Assembly (NCBI RefSeq): GCF_033955345.1 | Contig: NZ_CP138332.1 | Span: 4,464,001-4,528,000 of the forward strand | DNA: 64,000 nt | Reading direction: 5' to 3' | From: Sphingobacterium bambusae | GTDB taxonomy: Bacteria > Bacteroidota > Bacteroidia > Sphingobacteriales > Sphingobacteriaceae | Shown: positions 42,975-50,987 of the stretch, in pieces | Layout: the number at the start of each line of letters is the position of its first letter | Numbering within the stretch: the first letter of the stretch is position 1 | Notes under the pieces: model-generated | The model's database searches: none | Seen by the model: the letters and a program-made list of their open reading frames with translations, nothing else | What the model was told of the DNA's origin: nothing | Program-made: the position numbers and the translations under genes

Positions 42975-45900
42975 ATGATAAGGATATTTTTAATACTTCT
43001 ATTTGCAGTTTGGTCTAGCTCAATGTATGCACAGCAGGCAAACGTAAAGGGAAGCGTGCTTGATGGGCGTGCTGCGGCCTTGCCCAGTGTAAATGTGAGC
43101 GCTAAAGGCAAGCAAATTGCTACCCAAACAGATGCAATGGGTGATTTTTCTATCGCTATAGCAATGGGCGATACCTTGGTGTTTTCAAAAGTAGGCTTTA
43201 AAGGTGTAGAGCATCCGTATACAGGGGAAGTACCTTTGCAAATCACGATGACCGAGGATGATCGCGAGCTGGATGAGGTGGTTGTCATTGGTTACCAAAC
43301 CGTTCGTAAAGCAGATCTCACGGGGGCCGTGTCTGTATTCAAGCCTGCGGAGATGAAAAACACGATTGTGACGGGAACTGTGGGCGATGCATTGGTTACC
43401 GTGCCTGGCGTCAATGTGCGTACGGCGGGTGCGCCTGGGAGCGAGGGTAAGGTCGAAATTCGTGGTACGGGAACCTTCGGAAACAGCAATCCACTCTATG
43501 TGGTGGACGGTGTGATCTCCGGTGCGAACCGTGACTTCAACTTCAACGATATCGAGAGCATACAGGTGTTGAAAGATGCCTCAGCTGCCGCTATCTATGG
43601 TTCACGCGCCGGTAATGGGGTGATTATCATTACCACTAAGCAAGGTAAGGAAGGCAAGATGAAAATTGATCTTTCCTCCGTACGGACATCACAATGGTTG
43701 CCCCGTTACAACTTGACCGATAGGGAGCAGTGGATAAAGTTAAATGACTTGGCTTTTATGAACGCGATTTCCAATGGAAACACCAATATCAAGGGGCTTG
43801 CAAATCATTTTGAAGGAAATACCGACTGGCAGGATGAAGTTTTCAAAACTGGCGTCGTGGAAGATCACAACATCTCTTTTTCCGGCGGCAGCAGTGCTGG
43901 TCGTTATTTTATCTCCGGCAACTATCAGCGTAACGCTGGAACTACAATCGGTTCGCAAAGTGAACGTTTCACCCTTCGATCCAATACGTCTGCTACGCGC
44001 GATTTTGGTGACCATGTTAAGTTCACCATTGGTGAAAACATCGTGTTAAGTCATTATGGTGTCGATGAACTGGATACCAACCCGATCATCGATGTGTATC
44101 GGATGTTGCCTACCATTCCGATCTATGACGATAGGAATTTTGGAGGTTACGGTTATGGTAACGGTGCTTACAATATCACCTTTGGTACAAATCCGTTTGC
44201 AAAAGAGGATTTTACGGATACCAGAAACAGCAACCTGCGCGTGCGTGGTAATGCATTTGCCTCTTTGGATATTTTCAAGATGTTCAAATACAAGTTTAAT
44301 TTTGGTTTTGATTTCAGCAATGACAAATACCGCTACCTGCGCAAAGTAGGCTCGTGGCAGGTAAACCAGCCTATAGATCCATCCTCGCTCACCAAACGGC
44401 AGGCTCAGTCGCAGGAATTCGTATTCGACAACACACTAGAGTTTAACAAGCAGTTCGGAAAGCATGCGCTATCTGCTGTTGCGGGTGTCAGCTTTCAACC
44501 CTTTGCTTACGAACAGATATGGGGATCCAAGAACGATGTGTTGCTGAACAGCGGCACAGGCGCTTATTACGAACAGCTAGATGCAGCCCTGCGTGACCCA
44601 CGTACCGGCGGATTCGAAAACCTGTCAAAGTTGTATTCGGTATTCGGCAGGGTGAACTATAGCTACGACGATCGCTATCTATTGAGCGGAACCTTGCGTC
44701 GAGATGAGTCTTCACGTTTTGCTCCTCAATATAACACGGGCTATTTTCCCTCCGCATCGGTGGGCTGGCGCATCAGTGAGGAGCGTTTCTTCAACGTGCC
44801 CTGGATCAACGACTTGAAGATTCGCGGAAACTACGGTATACTAGGAACATCCAATATCGGTTTTTGGGATTGGGTCGAGCTAATCAATTCCTTTCCACAG
44901 GCTTCTTTTGGGGACAACATGACATCGGTACCGGGGATGACTCAAATACAGTTGGCTAACGTGGATTTACAGTGGGAGAAATTATCGCAAATGAATGCCG
45001 GATTGGATGTAGCGCTGTTGGATAATCGACTTAACCTTTCGATGGAGTATTTTATCAAGACGACGAAAGATGTGCTGACACAGATGCAGATTTTGCAGTC
45101 TACAGGTAACAACGGAGGTAATCCGTTCGTTAACGCCGCCAGTTTGGAGAATAGAGGCGTTGAAATTGCCTTGAGCTGGAAAGATAAAATTGGCGAAGAT
45201 TTTCAGTACGGCATAGACCTTAATGGTTCCTATCTGAAAAATACGATCAAAGAGTTAGGATATGGCCGTACAGAGTTCACCCAGTGGGATACCAAATCCG
45301 TTGTTGGGCGGTCTATTGGCGAATGGTATCTGATTAAAACCGATGGTCTTTTTCGTTCTATGGAGGAAGTTATGGCACATCGCAATGGCGATGGTCGGTT
45401 GATTCAGCCCAATGCACGCCCCGGAGACGTCAAATATATAGATTTCAATGACGATGGCATGATTACCGATGCCGACCGCCAATATTTGGGCACCACCATC
45501 CCTAAGTATCAACTGGGCATGAACCTGATGTTTGCTTACAAAGGCATTGATCTACAGGTGCAAATGACCGGTGCCTTTGGACATATGGTATACAATGGTC
45601 CACGTTCAGGGTTCGATCGTTTCGACGATAATTCCAATTATCGTGCAGATTACGATGCCTGGACACCAGAGAACCCAAATGGTAAAGACCCAAGGCCGAT
45701 CTTCGCTGATTCGCGCAATGCACGCCCAGATCAAGATCGCTGGTTGGAAAATGGCAACTATGTACGCGTGAAACAGATCGCATTTGGGTACAATCTGCCG
45801 AAGGCCGTTTTGGGAAAGGTGTTTACTGGTGCAAGAGTGTTTGTCAACGGTCAAAACCTGCTCACTTTCACACCTTATACAGGGCTTGATCCTGAATTCC

Positions 45901-45989
45901 TTAACCGGAATATTTGGGATCGTACTTACGATGGTGGCGCATTTCCCAATCCGAAAGGTTTTACGTTTGGCGCTCAACTATCCTTTTAA
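42975..45989 (+). CDS. SusC/RagA-type TonB-dependent receptor (glycan locus)
   Basis: A complete 1004-residue receptor: signal peptide about 1-20, carboxypeptidase-regulatory-like domain about 22-95, 'DEVVVIGYQ' TonB-box region about 100, plug about 108-220 ('PLYVVDGVISG', 'IQVLKDASAAAIYGSRAGNGV'), and a barrel ending 'GFTFGAQLSF'. It should import oligosaccharides released at the surface, together with the SusD that follows 80 bases later. Confidence 0.95.
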   Translation: MIRIFLILLFAVWSSSMYAQQANVKGSVLDGRAAALPSVNVSAKGKQIATQTDAMGDFSIAIAMGDTLVFSKVGFKGVEHPYTGEVPLQITMTEDDRELDEVVVIGYQTVRKADLTGAVSVFKPAEMKNTIVTGTVGDALVTVPGVNVRTAGAPGSEGKVEIRGTGTFGNSNPLYVVDGVISGANRDFNFNDIESIQVLKDASAAAIYGSRAGNGVIIITTKQGKEGKMKIDLSSVRTSQWLPRYNLTDREQWIKLNDLAFMNAISNGNTNIKGLANHFEGNTDWQDEVFKTGVVEDHNISFSGGSSAGRYFISGNYQRNAGTTIGSQSERFTLRSNTSATRDFGDHVKFTIGENIVLSHYGVDELDTNPIIDVYRMLPTIPIYDDRNFGGYGYGNGAYNITFGTNPFAKEDFTDTRNSNLRVRGNAFASLDIFKMFKYKFNFGFDFSNDKYRYLRKVGSWQVNQPIDPSSLTKRQAQSQEFVFDNTLEFNKQFGKHALSAVAGVSFQPFAYEQIWGSKNDVLLNSGTGAYYEQLDAALRDPRTGGFENLSKLYSVFGRVNYSYDDRYLLSGTLRRDESSRFAPQYNTGYFPSASVGWRISEERFFNVPWINDLKIRGNYGILGTSNIGFWDWVELINSFPQASFGDNMTSVPGMTQIQLANVDLQWEKLSQMNAGLDVALLDNRLNLSMEYFIKTTKDVLTQMQILQSTGNNGGNPFVNAASLENRGVEIALSWKDKIGEDFQYGIDLNGSYLKNTIKELGYGRTEFTQWDTKSVVGRSIGEWYLIKTDGLFRSMEEVMAHRNGDGRLIQPNARPGDVKYIDFNDDGMITDADRQYLGTTIPKYQLGMNLMFAYKGIDLQVQMTGAFGHMVYNGPRSGFDRFDDNSNYRADYDAWTPENPNGKDPRPIFADSRNARPDQDRWLENGNYVRVKQIAFGYNLPKAVLGKVFTGARVFVNGQNLLTFTPYTGLDPEFLNRNIWDRTYDGGAFPNPKGFTFGAQLSF

Positions 45990-46006
45990 CTGAAAAACAA
46001 GAAAAT

Positions 46007-46058
46007 GGGTTAACAACGAAGGAAAGTTAGACCGTAGGTCAGCCTTAGCAACCCTTTT
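46007..46058 (+). promoter_or_regulatory. Nested hairpin between susC and susD
   Basis: GGGTT/AACCC (46007-46011, 46050-46054), AAGG/CCTT (46019-46022, 46043-46046) and GACC-gta-GGTC (46030-46040) nest into one branched-free stem followed by TTTT. It could attenuate transcription or protect RNA ends between the receptor and its lipoprotein. Confidence 0.45.
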
Positions 46059-46069
46059 AACGATATATC

Positions 46070-47632
46070 ATGAAAAAATTAATCTATATATTTTGCGCCT
46101 TATGTCTGCTTCAGGCATGCAAGGTGGATGTAGAAAATCCGAATTCGTTGATCAAAGAGAACTTTTGGAAAACGGAGTCCGATGCCTTACATGGTGTAAA
46201 TGCCATCTATAATATGTTTTATAAGCCGGGTACTTATGCGCGCTGGATGTGGTTTCGCCATGATCTGACATCCGACGAGGGCTTCAGCCAAAGCCCTTGG
46301 GCGGAACTGCGAGAGTGGACGCAGTTTACCTATAACAATTACAACTTCGCGGAGGGTAATGGCATGACCTATTCGGAGTGCTATCAAGCAGTTTTTCGCG
46401 CAAATCAAGTGTTGTTTCACGTGCCGCAGATAGCCTTTGCGAATGAAACAAACCGGGAACAGCTGCTTGGGCAAGCTTATTTTCTTCGGGGCTTATATTA
46501 CTACAATTTAGCGGTGCTATGGGGAACGGAGAACAAAAGTTTACCGATCATCTTGGAGCCCTCTACGCCGGGGATGCAACCGGAAGGACATACCGAAACC
46601 GAAGTCTTTCAACAGGCTATTCTCGACCTAACCGAAGCACAACGTCTTTTGCCTAATGCTTGGAGCGGTTCCGATAAAGGACGTACAACAAGAGGAGCAG
46701 CGCTCGCCTTACGTGCTAAATGTTATATGCAACTGCACCAATGGCAAGAGGCACGTGCCGACTTGGCTTGGCTCGTCGATGGTGAAGGACGCAGCTTTTA
46801 CGATTTGGTGCCAAACTATGCCAATAACTTTAGCTCGACGCAAGAAAATAACATCGAATCGGTGTTCGAAATCCAGTATTCCGATGTGAATAAGGCGCCA
46901 GCGGGCGATGGTGCGTTTTCCGTAGACCCCAATTTGGGACTGCATCGGGGACAGTTTTTTGCACCTCCCGGCGTGGGCTGGAATGATGGTGAATTACGTC
47001 CTTGGATTGTAAGCGAGTTTAAAAAGGAAAAAACTAGAACCAACGGTAATGATGTGCGTCTGAAATTTACAGCATTTTACCAAGGAATGGAGAATGACTA
47101 TGCGGATAACACCAAGATTTACAGCCTCACCAGCAACAACGCCTTATGGCAACAAAGCAATTGGCAGGGAAGGGTCTTCTTTAGGAAATATTCCTCAACC
47201 GATAGAGGCTTGGATGACTACTACAATCCGATCAATGTGCGCGTCATTCGATTTGCGGATGTATTGTTAATGTATGCGGAATGTATTGCCGAGAGTGATG
47301 GAAATTTGGATGAAGCTGTGGCCTTGGTGAATCGTGTGCGTGAACGCGTTAATATGCCTGCTTTAACGGTTAATCATTTCGCGAGTACAACGGATAAAGC
47401 CCGTTTTCTAAAACGCTTGCAGATGGAGCGATTCTTGGAACTGGCGACGGAAGGCCATCGGTGGGCAGATATCAAGCGCTGGGGCTTGTTGAACAACCAA
47501 GCCGGTATTGATGAATTGAAACAGCGGGATGCCGACTTCAATAACTTTGTCATTGGACGCCATGGAAGTTTACCGATTCCTTCTGATGAGGTCAACAACA
47601 ATCCGAACGTGGTACAAAATCCAAATTATTAA
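46070..47632 (+). CDS. SusD/RagB-family lipoprotein (glycan locus)
   Basis: A 520-residue surface lipoprotein with 'CLLQAC' lipobox, Cys17. It has the SusD TPR-like part ('LGQAYFLRGLYYYNLAVLWG', 'GAALALRAKCYMQLHQWQEA') and the C-terminal 'MERFLELATEGHRWADIKRWG' motif, ending 'NNPNVVQNPNY', typical of glycan-type SusD proteins. It forms the lid for the SusC at 42975. Confidence 0.95.
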   Translation: MKKLIYIFCALCLLQACKVDVENPNSLIKENFWKTESDALHGVNAIYNMFYKPGTYARWMWFRHDLTSDEGFSQSPWAELREWTQFTYNNYNFAEGNGMTYSECYQAVFRANQVLFHVPQIAFANETNREQLLGQAYFLRGLYYYNLAVLWGTENKSLPIILEPSTPGMQPEGHTETEVFQQAILDLTEAQRLLPNAWSGSDKGRTTRGAALALRAKCYMQLHQWQEARADLAWLVDGEGRSFYDLVPNYANNFSSTQENNIESVFEIQYSDVNKAPAGDGAFSVDPNLGLHRGQFFAPPGVGWNDGELRPWIVSEFKKEKTRTNGNDVRLKFTAFYQGMENDYADNTKIYSLTSNNALWQQSNWQGRVFFRKYSSTDRGLDDYYNPINVRVIRFADVLLMYAECIAESDGNLDEAVALVNRVRERVNMPALTVNHFASTTDKARFLKRLQMERFLELATEGHRWADIKRWGLLNNQAGIDELKQRDADFNNFVIGRHGSLPIPSDEVNNNPNVVQNPNY

Positions 47633-47650
47633 TGCTTTATTACTAAGATT

Positions 47651-48601
47651 ATGAAAATCATACCTTATATACTTTTCGCACTTAGTTTTCTGCTGTTTAC
47701 AGGATGCGAAAAAAATGAAACAACGGATGTCCCGTATACGACGCCCGTTTTATTGGGTGACCCCAATATCATGTTGCACGATGGCGTTTATTATGCTTAT
47801 GGCACCAATGCCGCTGACGGGATTGAGGTTTATACCTCGGAAGATCTAAAAAGCTGGACAAAGTCCCCTAAGCTAGCGCTGCACAAGAACGATACGTGGA
47901 CACAACGATGGTTCTGGGCTCCAGAGGTCTATTATATAGCTTCCAAAAATAAGTTCTATATGTATTTCACCGCTGATGAGCACATCGGCGTCGCTACCGC
48001 AGACTCGCCACTTGGGCCATTCACGCAGGATGTAAAGGAGCCGATGTGGAAAGATGCCAAGGCCATTGACAATTCACTATATATCGACGAAGACGGAACT
48101 CCCTATCTTTATTTCGTTCGATTTACCGACGGGTCTGTCGTTTGGGTAGCCGAACTGGAAGACGACCTCAAGACAATAAAAAGTGAAACATTGAAAAGCT
48201 GTATCCAAGTGTCCCAAGGCTGGGAAAATATTCAAGGTCGAATCAACGAAGGGCCTTTTGTTATCAAGCATGAAGGCCTTTATTACATGACCTACTCGGC
48301 CAATCACTTTGAAAGCCCGTATTATGGTGTTGGTTACGCTACAGCGACTTCACCCACCGGTCCATGGATGAAATACAGTGGCAATCCTATTTTACAAAAA
48401 CCACAAAATTATATTGGCGTGGGACACCACTCTTTGTTTTGGGACAAAGAAGGGCAACTGAAGATTGTCTTTCATGCCCACTATTCCACGGGTAGCGTGT
48501 TGCCCAGGGTAATGCTTATTGCTGATGTTAATTTCTCCAACGATGATGTTCCGGTTATGGAAGTCAGTGAGGAGGTTTTATATCCCGTTGTTGTACGTTA
48601 A
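47651..48601 (+). CDS. GH43-family glycosidase, lipoprotein (copy 2)
   Basis: A 316-residue paralogue of the enzyme at 41990. Lipobox 'LFTGC', Cys19; base D37 in 'LLGDPNIM'; 'RWFWAPEVYY'; Asp in 'AIDNSLYIDEDGTPYLYF'; acid Glu in 'INEGPFVIKHEGLYYMTY'. The two copies share long stretches such as 'YLYFVRFTDG' and 'WVAELEDD', so they arose by duplication, yet they flank SusC/SusD rather than sitting in tandem. Differences in the loop 'SQGWENIQGR' versus 'TQPWEKALGK' may reflect different linkages. Confidence 0.92.
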   Translation: MKIIPYILFALSFLLFTGCEKNETTDVPYTTPVLLGDPNIMLHDGVYYAYGTNAADGIEVYTSEDLKSWTKSPKLALHKNDTWTQRWFWAPEVYYIASKNKFYMYFTADEHIGVATADSPLGPFTQDVKEPMWKDAKAIDNSLYIDEDGTPYLYFVRFTDGSVVWVAELEDDLKTIKSETLKSCIQVSQGWENIQGRINEGPFVIKHEGLYYMTYSANHFESPYYGVGYATATSPTGPWMKYSGNPILQKPQNYIGVGHHSLFWDKEGQLKIVFHAHYSTGSVLPRVMLIADVNFSNDDVPVMEVSEEVLYPVVVR

Positions 48602-48645
48602 ATTATGTGCCGTATCTAAACTTAAATGAATTAATAAACGAAAAA

Positions 48646-50667
48646 ATGATGAAAAGAATTCTAGGTGTTGTCCTGTTGACCTGTATGCATGTGTTATCAT
48701 GGGCGAAAGATGATGGGACAACATCCGAATGGCGTATCGCCCTCAAGAAACCTGGTAACAAAGCTACAACCTACGTGCTGCATGCAGGCGCAACCAATCA
48801 ATTGCAGGCGGATAAGCCATTGCCAGTATTGGTTACGCGAACAGTAGAGGACGCTGCTGATGTGAAACGCATCACCGTAACCTTGGAAGCAAAGGAAACG
48901 CTGTATTACAACTTTGAAGAAGTGCAGCAGCTTGCAGGCTTTGTACATCAGGACTGTCAATTCCTGATGCCCGGCTTTTGGTACCGCAAAAATTTGCGTT
49001 CGCCGAAAGAAGCTCCTTCCTTTGCCACGAGCGACAACTGGCAGGTGCGTGAAGATCGCTTGAGCACACCATTGACAGGCATATACAATGAGCAAAGTCA
49101 GGATTACTATACGGTGTTGCGTGTAGACAAGCTTGACGAGGAGGCCTTGACGACGCACAGCACTGGGGAGGTCATTCTCTCCGGTAGAACCTCGCTCGGA
49201 TCGACAGGATTCAGAAACCACAACAATACGGTAGCGCTTGTCTTTGGCTTTCCCTACAGCGAAGCACCATATACTTACCTTCGTAAACTGACTTTGGCGC
49301 CGTCCGTTCAGGCCTTTGAGAAGTTAGAGCAAGGGGAGAAGCGAACGCTAACCTGGGAGATCAGAAAAGGTCGTGCCGTAGATTACTCGACTTTTGTCGC
49401 CGACGTGTGGAACTACTCGTTTGATGTGTTGAAGCCGGCAGTTTATCCTGATGCGCTGTCTACAGCTGATGCGAAGAAAGCACTTTCCGGTTTCTTTGCA
49501 CAAAGCTACGTAGATCGTCACGAGCTAAAATACTTTTCTGGTATACACATGCGTGTAGACGATTGCGCGAGCAATGATTTGACAGAAGTCGGTTTTATTG
49601 GCCGTGTACTCTTAAATGCTTTCAATGCCTTGGAGTATGCGGAGGCAAATGGCGATGCCGAGTTGGCCAGAAAGGCCAATAGCATATTTGATTCGTATCT
49701 TCAATTTGGCTTCACTGCTAATGGATTCTTCCGGGAGTTTGTGGATTTAAAAAACAAAAGCGAAACCCAAGAGCTTAGTATCCGACGACAGTCGGAAGGG
49801 CTCTTTGCTGTGCTCAACTATTTAGCCTACGAAAAACGTCAAAAGAGGATGCACCCAGAATGGGAAGAGCGTGTAAAGAAGCTGTTTACAAATTTTGACA
49901 GATTACAGCAGCCGGACGGCAAGTATCCGCGTAAGTTTGATGACGCTTTTAACGTGGTAGATCCCTCGGGAGGAAGTACCCCATCCGCGGTATTACCTTT
50001 AACAATGGCCTACAGCTATTTTAAGCAGGAGGCTTATCTGAAAAGTGCAAAACGTTCAGCAGGATACTTGGAACGTGAATTAATAAACAAAGCGGACTAT
50101 TTCTCTTCTACGTTGGACGCCAACTGTGAAGACAAGGAAGCCTCCCTTTATGCCTCTACGGCGATGCACTACTTGGCACAAGTTACCAAGGGGAAAGAGC
50201 GCTCGAAATATGTTGACCTTTGCCAGAAAGCAGCATACTTCTGTCTCTCTTGGTACTACCTATGGGATGTTCCTTTTGCACAAGGGCAGATGCTTGGCGA
50301 TGTGGATTTTAAAACGCGCGGATGGGGCAACGTTTCCGTAGAGAACAACCACGTGGATGTATTTATCTTTGAGTTCGCCGCCATTTTGGATTGGTTGGCT
50401 GTCGAGAAGAAGGAAAGCCGTTTTTCGGCATTCTCCTCGGTAATCAAAACCAGCATGTTACAGCTCATGCCTGTAGAAGGTGCCATGTTTGATGTTGCGA
50501 AGACAGGTTATTATCCGGAAGTGGTGCAACATACCAATTGGGATTATGGCAAGAATGGAAAAGGATTTTACAATGATATCTTCGCTCCGGGCTGGACGGT
50601 GGCCTCGTTGTGGCAACTGTTAAGTCCCGATCGCGTTTCAACCTATTTTAACAAGAGCGGTAAATAA
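48646..50667 (+). CDS. Secreted probable alpha/alpha-toroid glycan-active enzyme, family not recognised
   Basis: 673 residues from the ATG at 48646; a GTG at 48607 is also in frame but the ATG pair precedes the signal peptide ('ILGVVLLTCMHVLSWA'). The N-terminal 270 residues look like beta-sandwich; about 275-670 look like paired helices of an alpha/alpha toroid. Acidic clusters that could be catalytic are 'HMRVDDCASNDLTEVG', 'DANCEDKEASLYAS' and 'WGNVSVENNHVDVFIFEF'. I cannot place it in GH127, GH146 or other arabinan-locus families from memory. Last gene of the HTCS-controlled operon. Confidence 0.75.
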   Translation: MMKRILGVVLLTCMHVLSWAKDDGTTSEWRIALKKPGNKATTYVLHAGATNQLQADKPLPVLVTRTVEDAADVKRITVTLEAKETLYYNFEEVQQLAGFVHQDCQFLMPGFWYRKNLRSPKEAPSFATSDNWQVREDRLSTPLTGIYNEQSQDYYTVLRVDKLDEEALTTHSTGEVILSGRTSLGSTGFRNHNNTVALVFGFPYSEAPYTYLRKLTLAPSVQAFEKLEQGEKRTLTWEIRKGRAVDYSTFVADVWNYSFDVLKPAVYPDALSTADAKKALSGFFAQSYVDRHELKYFSGIHMRVDDCASNDLTEVGFIGRVLLNAFNALEYAEANGDAELARKANSIFDSYLQFGFTANGFFREFVDLKNKSETQELSIRRQSEGLFAVLNYLAYEKRQKRMHPEWEERVKKLFTNFDRLQQPDGKYPRKFDDAFNVVDPSGGSTPSAVLPLTMAYSYFKQEAYLKSAKRSAGYLERELINKADYFSSTLDANCEDKEASLYASTAMHYLAQVTKGKERSKYVDLCQKAAYFCLSWYYLWDVPFAQGQMLGDVDFKTRGWGNVSVENNHVDVFIFEFAAILDWLAVEKKESRFSAFSSVIKTSMLQLMPVEGAMFDVAKTGYYPEVVQHTNWDYGKNGKGFYNDIFAPGWTVASLWQLLSPDRVSTYFNKSGK

Positions 50668-50736
50668 AATCGTACTTAACGCATCGGGGAGCCTGTCGAA
50701 AATCCAAGCGAACCTGATCACAAAATGGAAGGATAT

Positions 50737-50781
50737 TGACGAAGCGATCTGACATTTTTCGAAATGTAGATGGCTTCGTCA
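50737..50781. repeat. 45-base hairpin with TTCG tetraloop
   Basis: Outer arms TGACGAAGC (50737-50745) and GCTTCGTCA (50773-50781) pair perfectly; ATCT/AGAT pairs inside; the top is ACATTT-TTCG-AAATGT (50752-50767). It resembles a REP-like or RNA-stabilising element. It lacks a T tail directly after the stem. Confidence 0.65.
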
Positions 50782-50962
50782 TGCTTTCTCGCAAAAATAC
50801 ATTTTTCAATATTCAACAGGCAATCTGGAAATCTTCTGTTGTTTTTCTTGCGTTTTGGCTGCTGCAGCGCTGGTAAAAAGGATGCAAATAGCTATTGTTT
50901 TCTGAGCGTAATAAAAATGTTTTAGCTTCTTTTTTGTTGCGCTTTATTTTCTAAATAATATG

Positions 50963-50970
50963 TACCTTTG
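50963..50970 (+). promoter_or_regulatory. -7 promoter element of the PurF-like gene
   Basis: TACCTTTG, a perfect TAnnTTTG; a TTG lies 23 bases upstream (50937-50939). The leader is about 12 bases to the ATG at 50988. Confidence 0.6.
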
Positions 50971-50987
50971 CAGCATCAATTCAAGCT

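Larger units (their letters stand above)
50668..50987. other. Gene-free stretch between the glycan locus and the PurF-like gene
   Basis: 320 bases without an ORF. It holds the long hairpin at 50737-50781, AT-rich DNA, and the -7 element TACCTTTG at 50963-50970. Nothing else is recognised. Confidence 0.7.
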
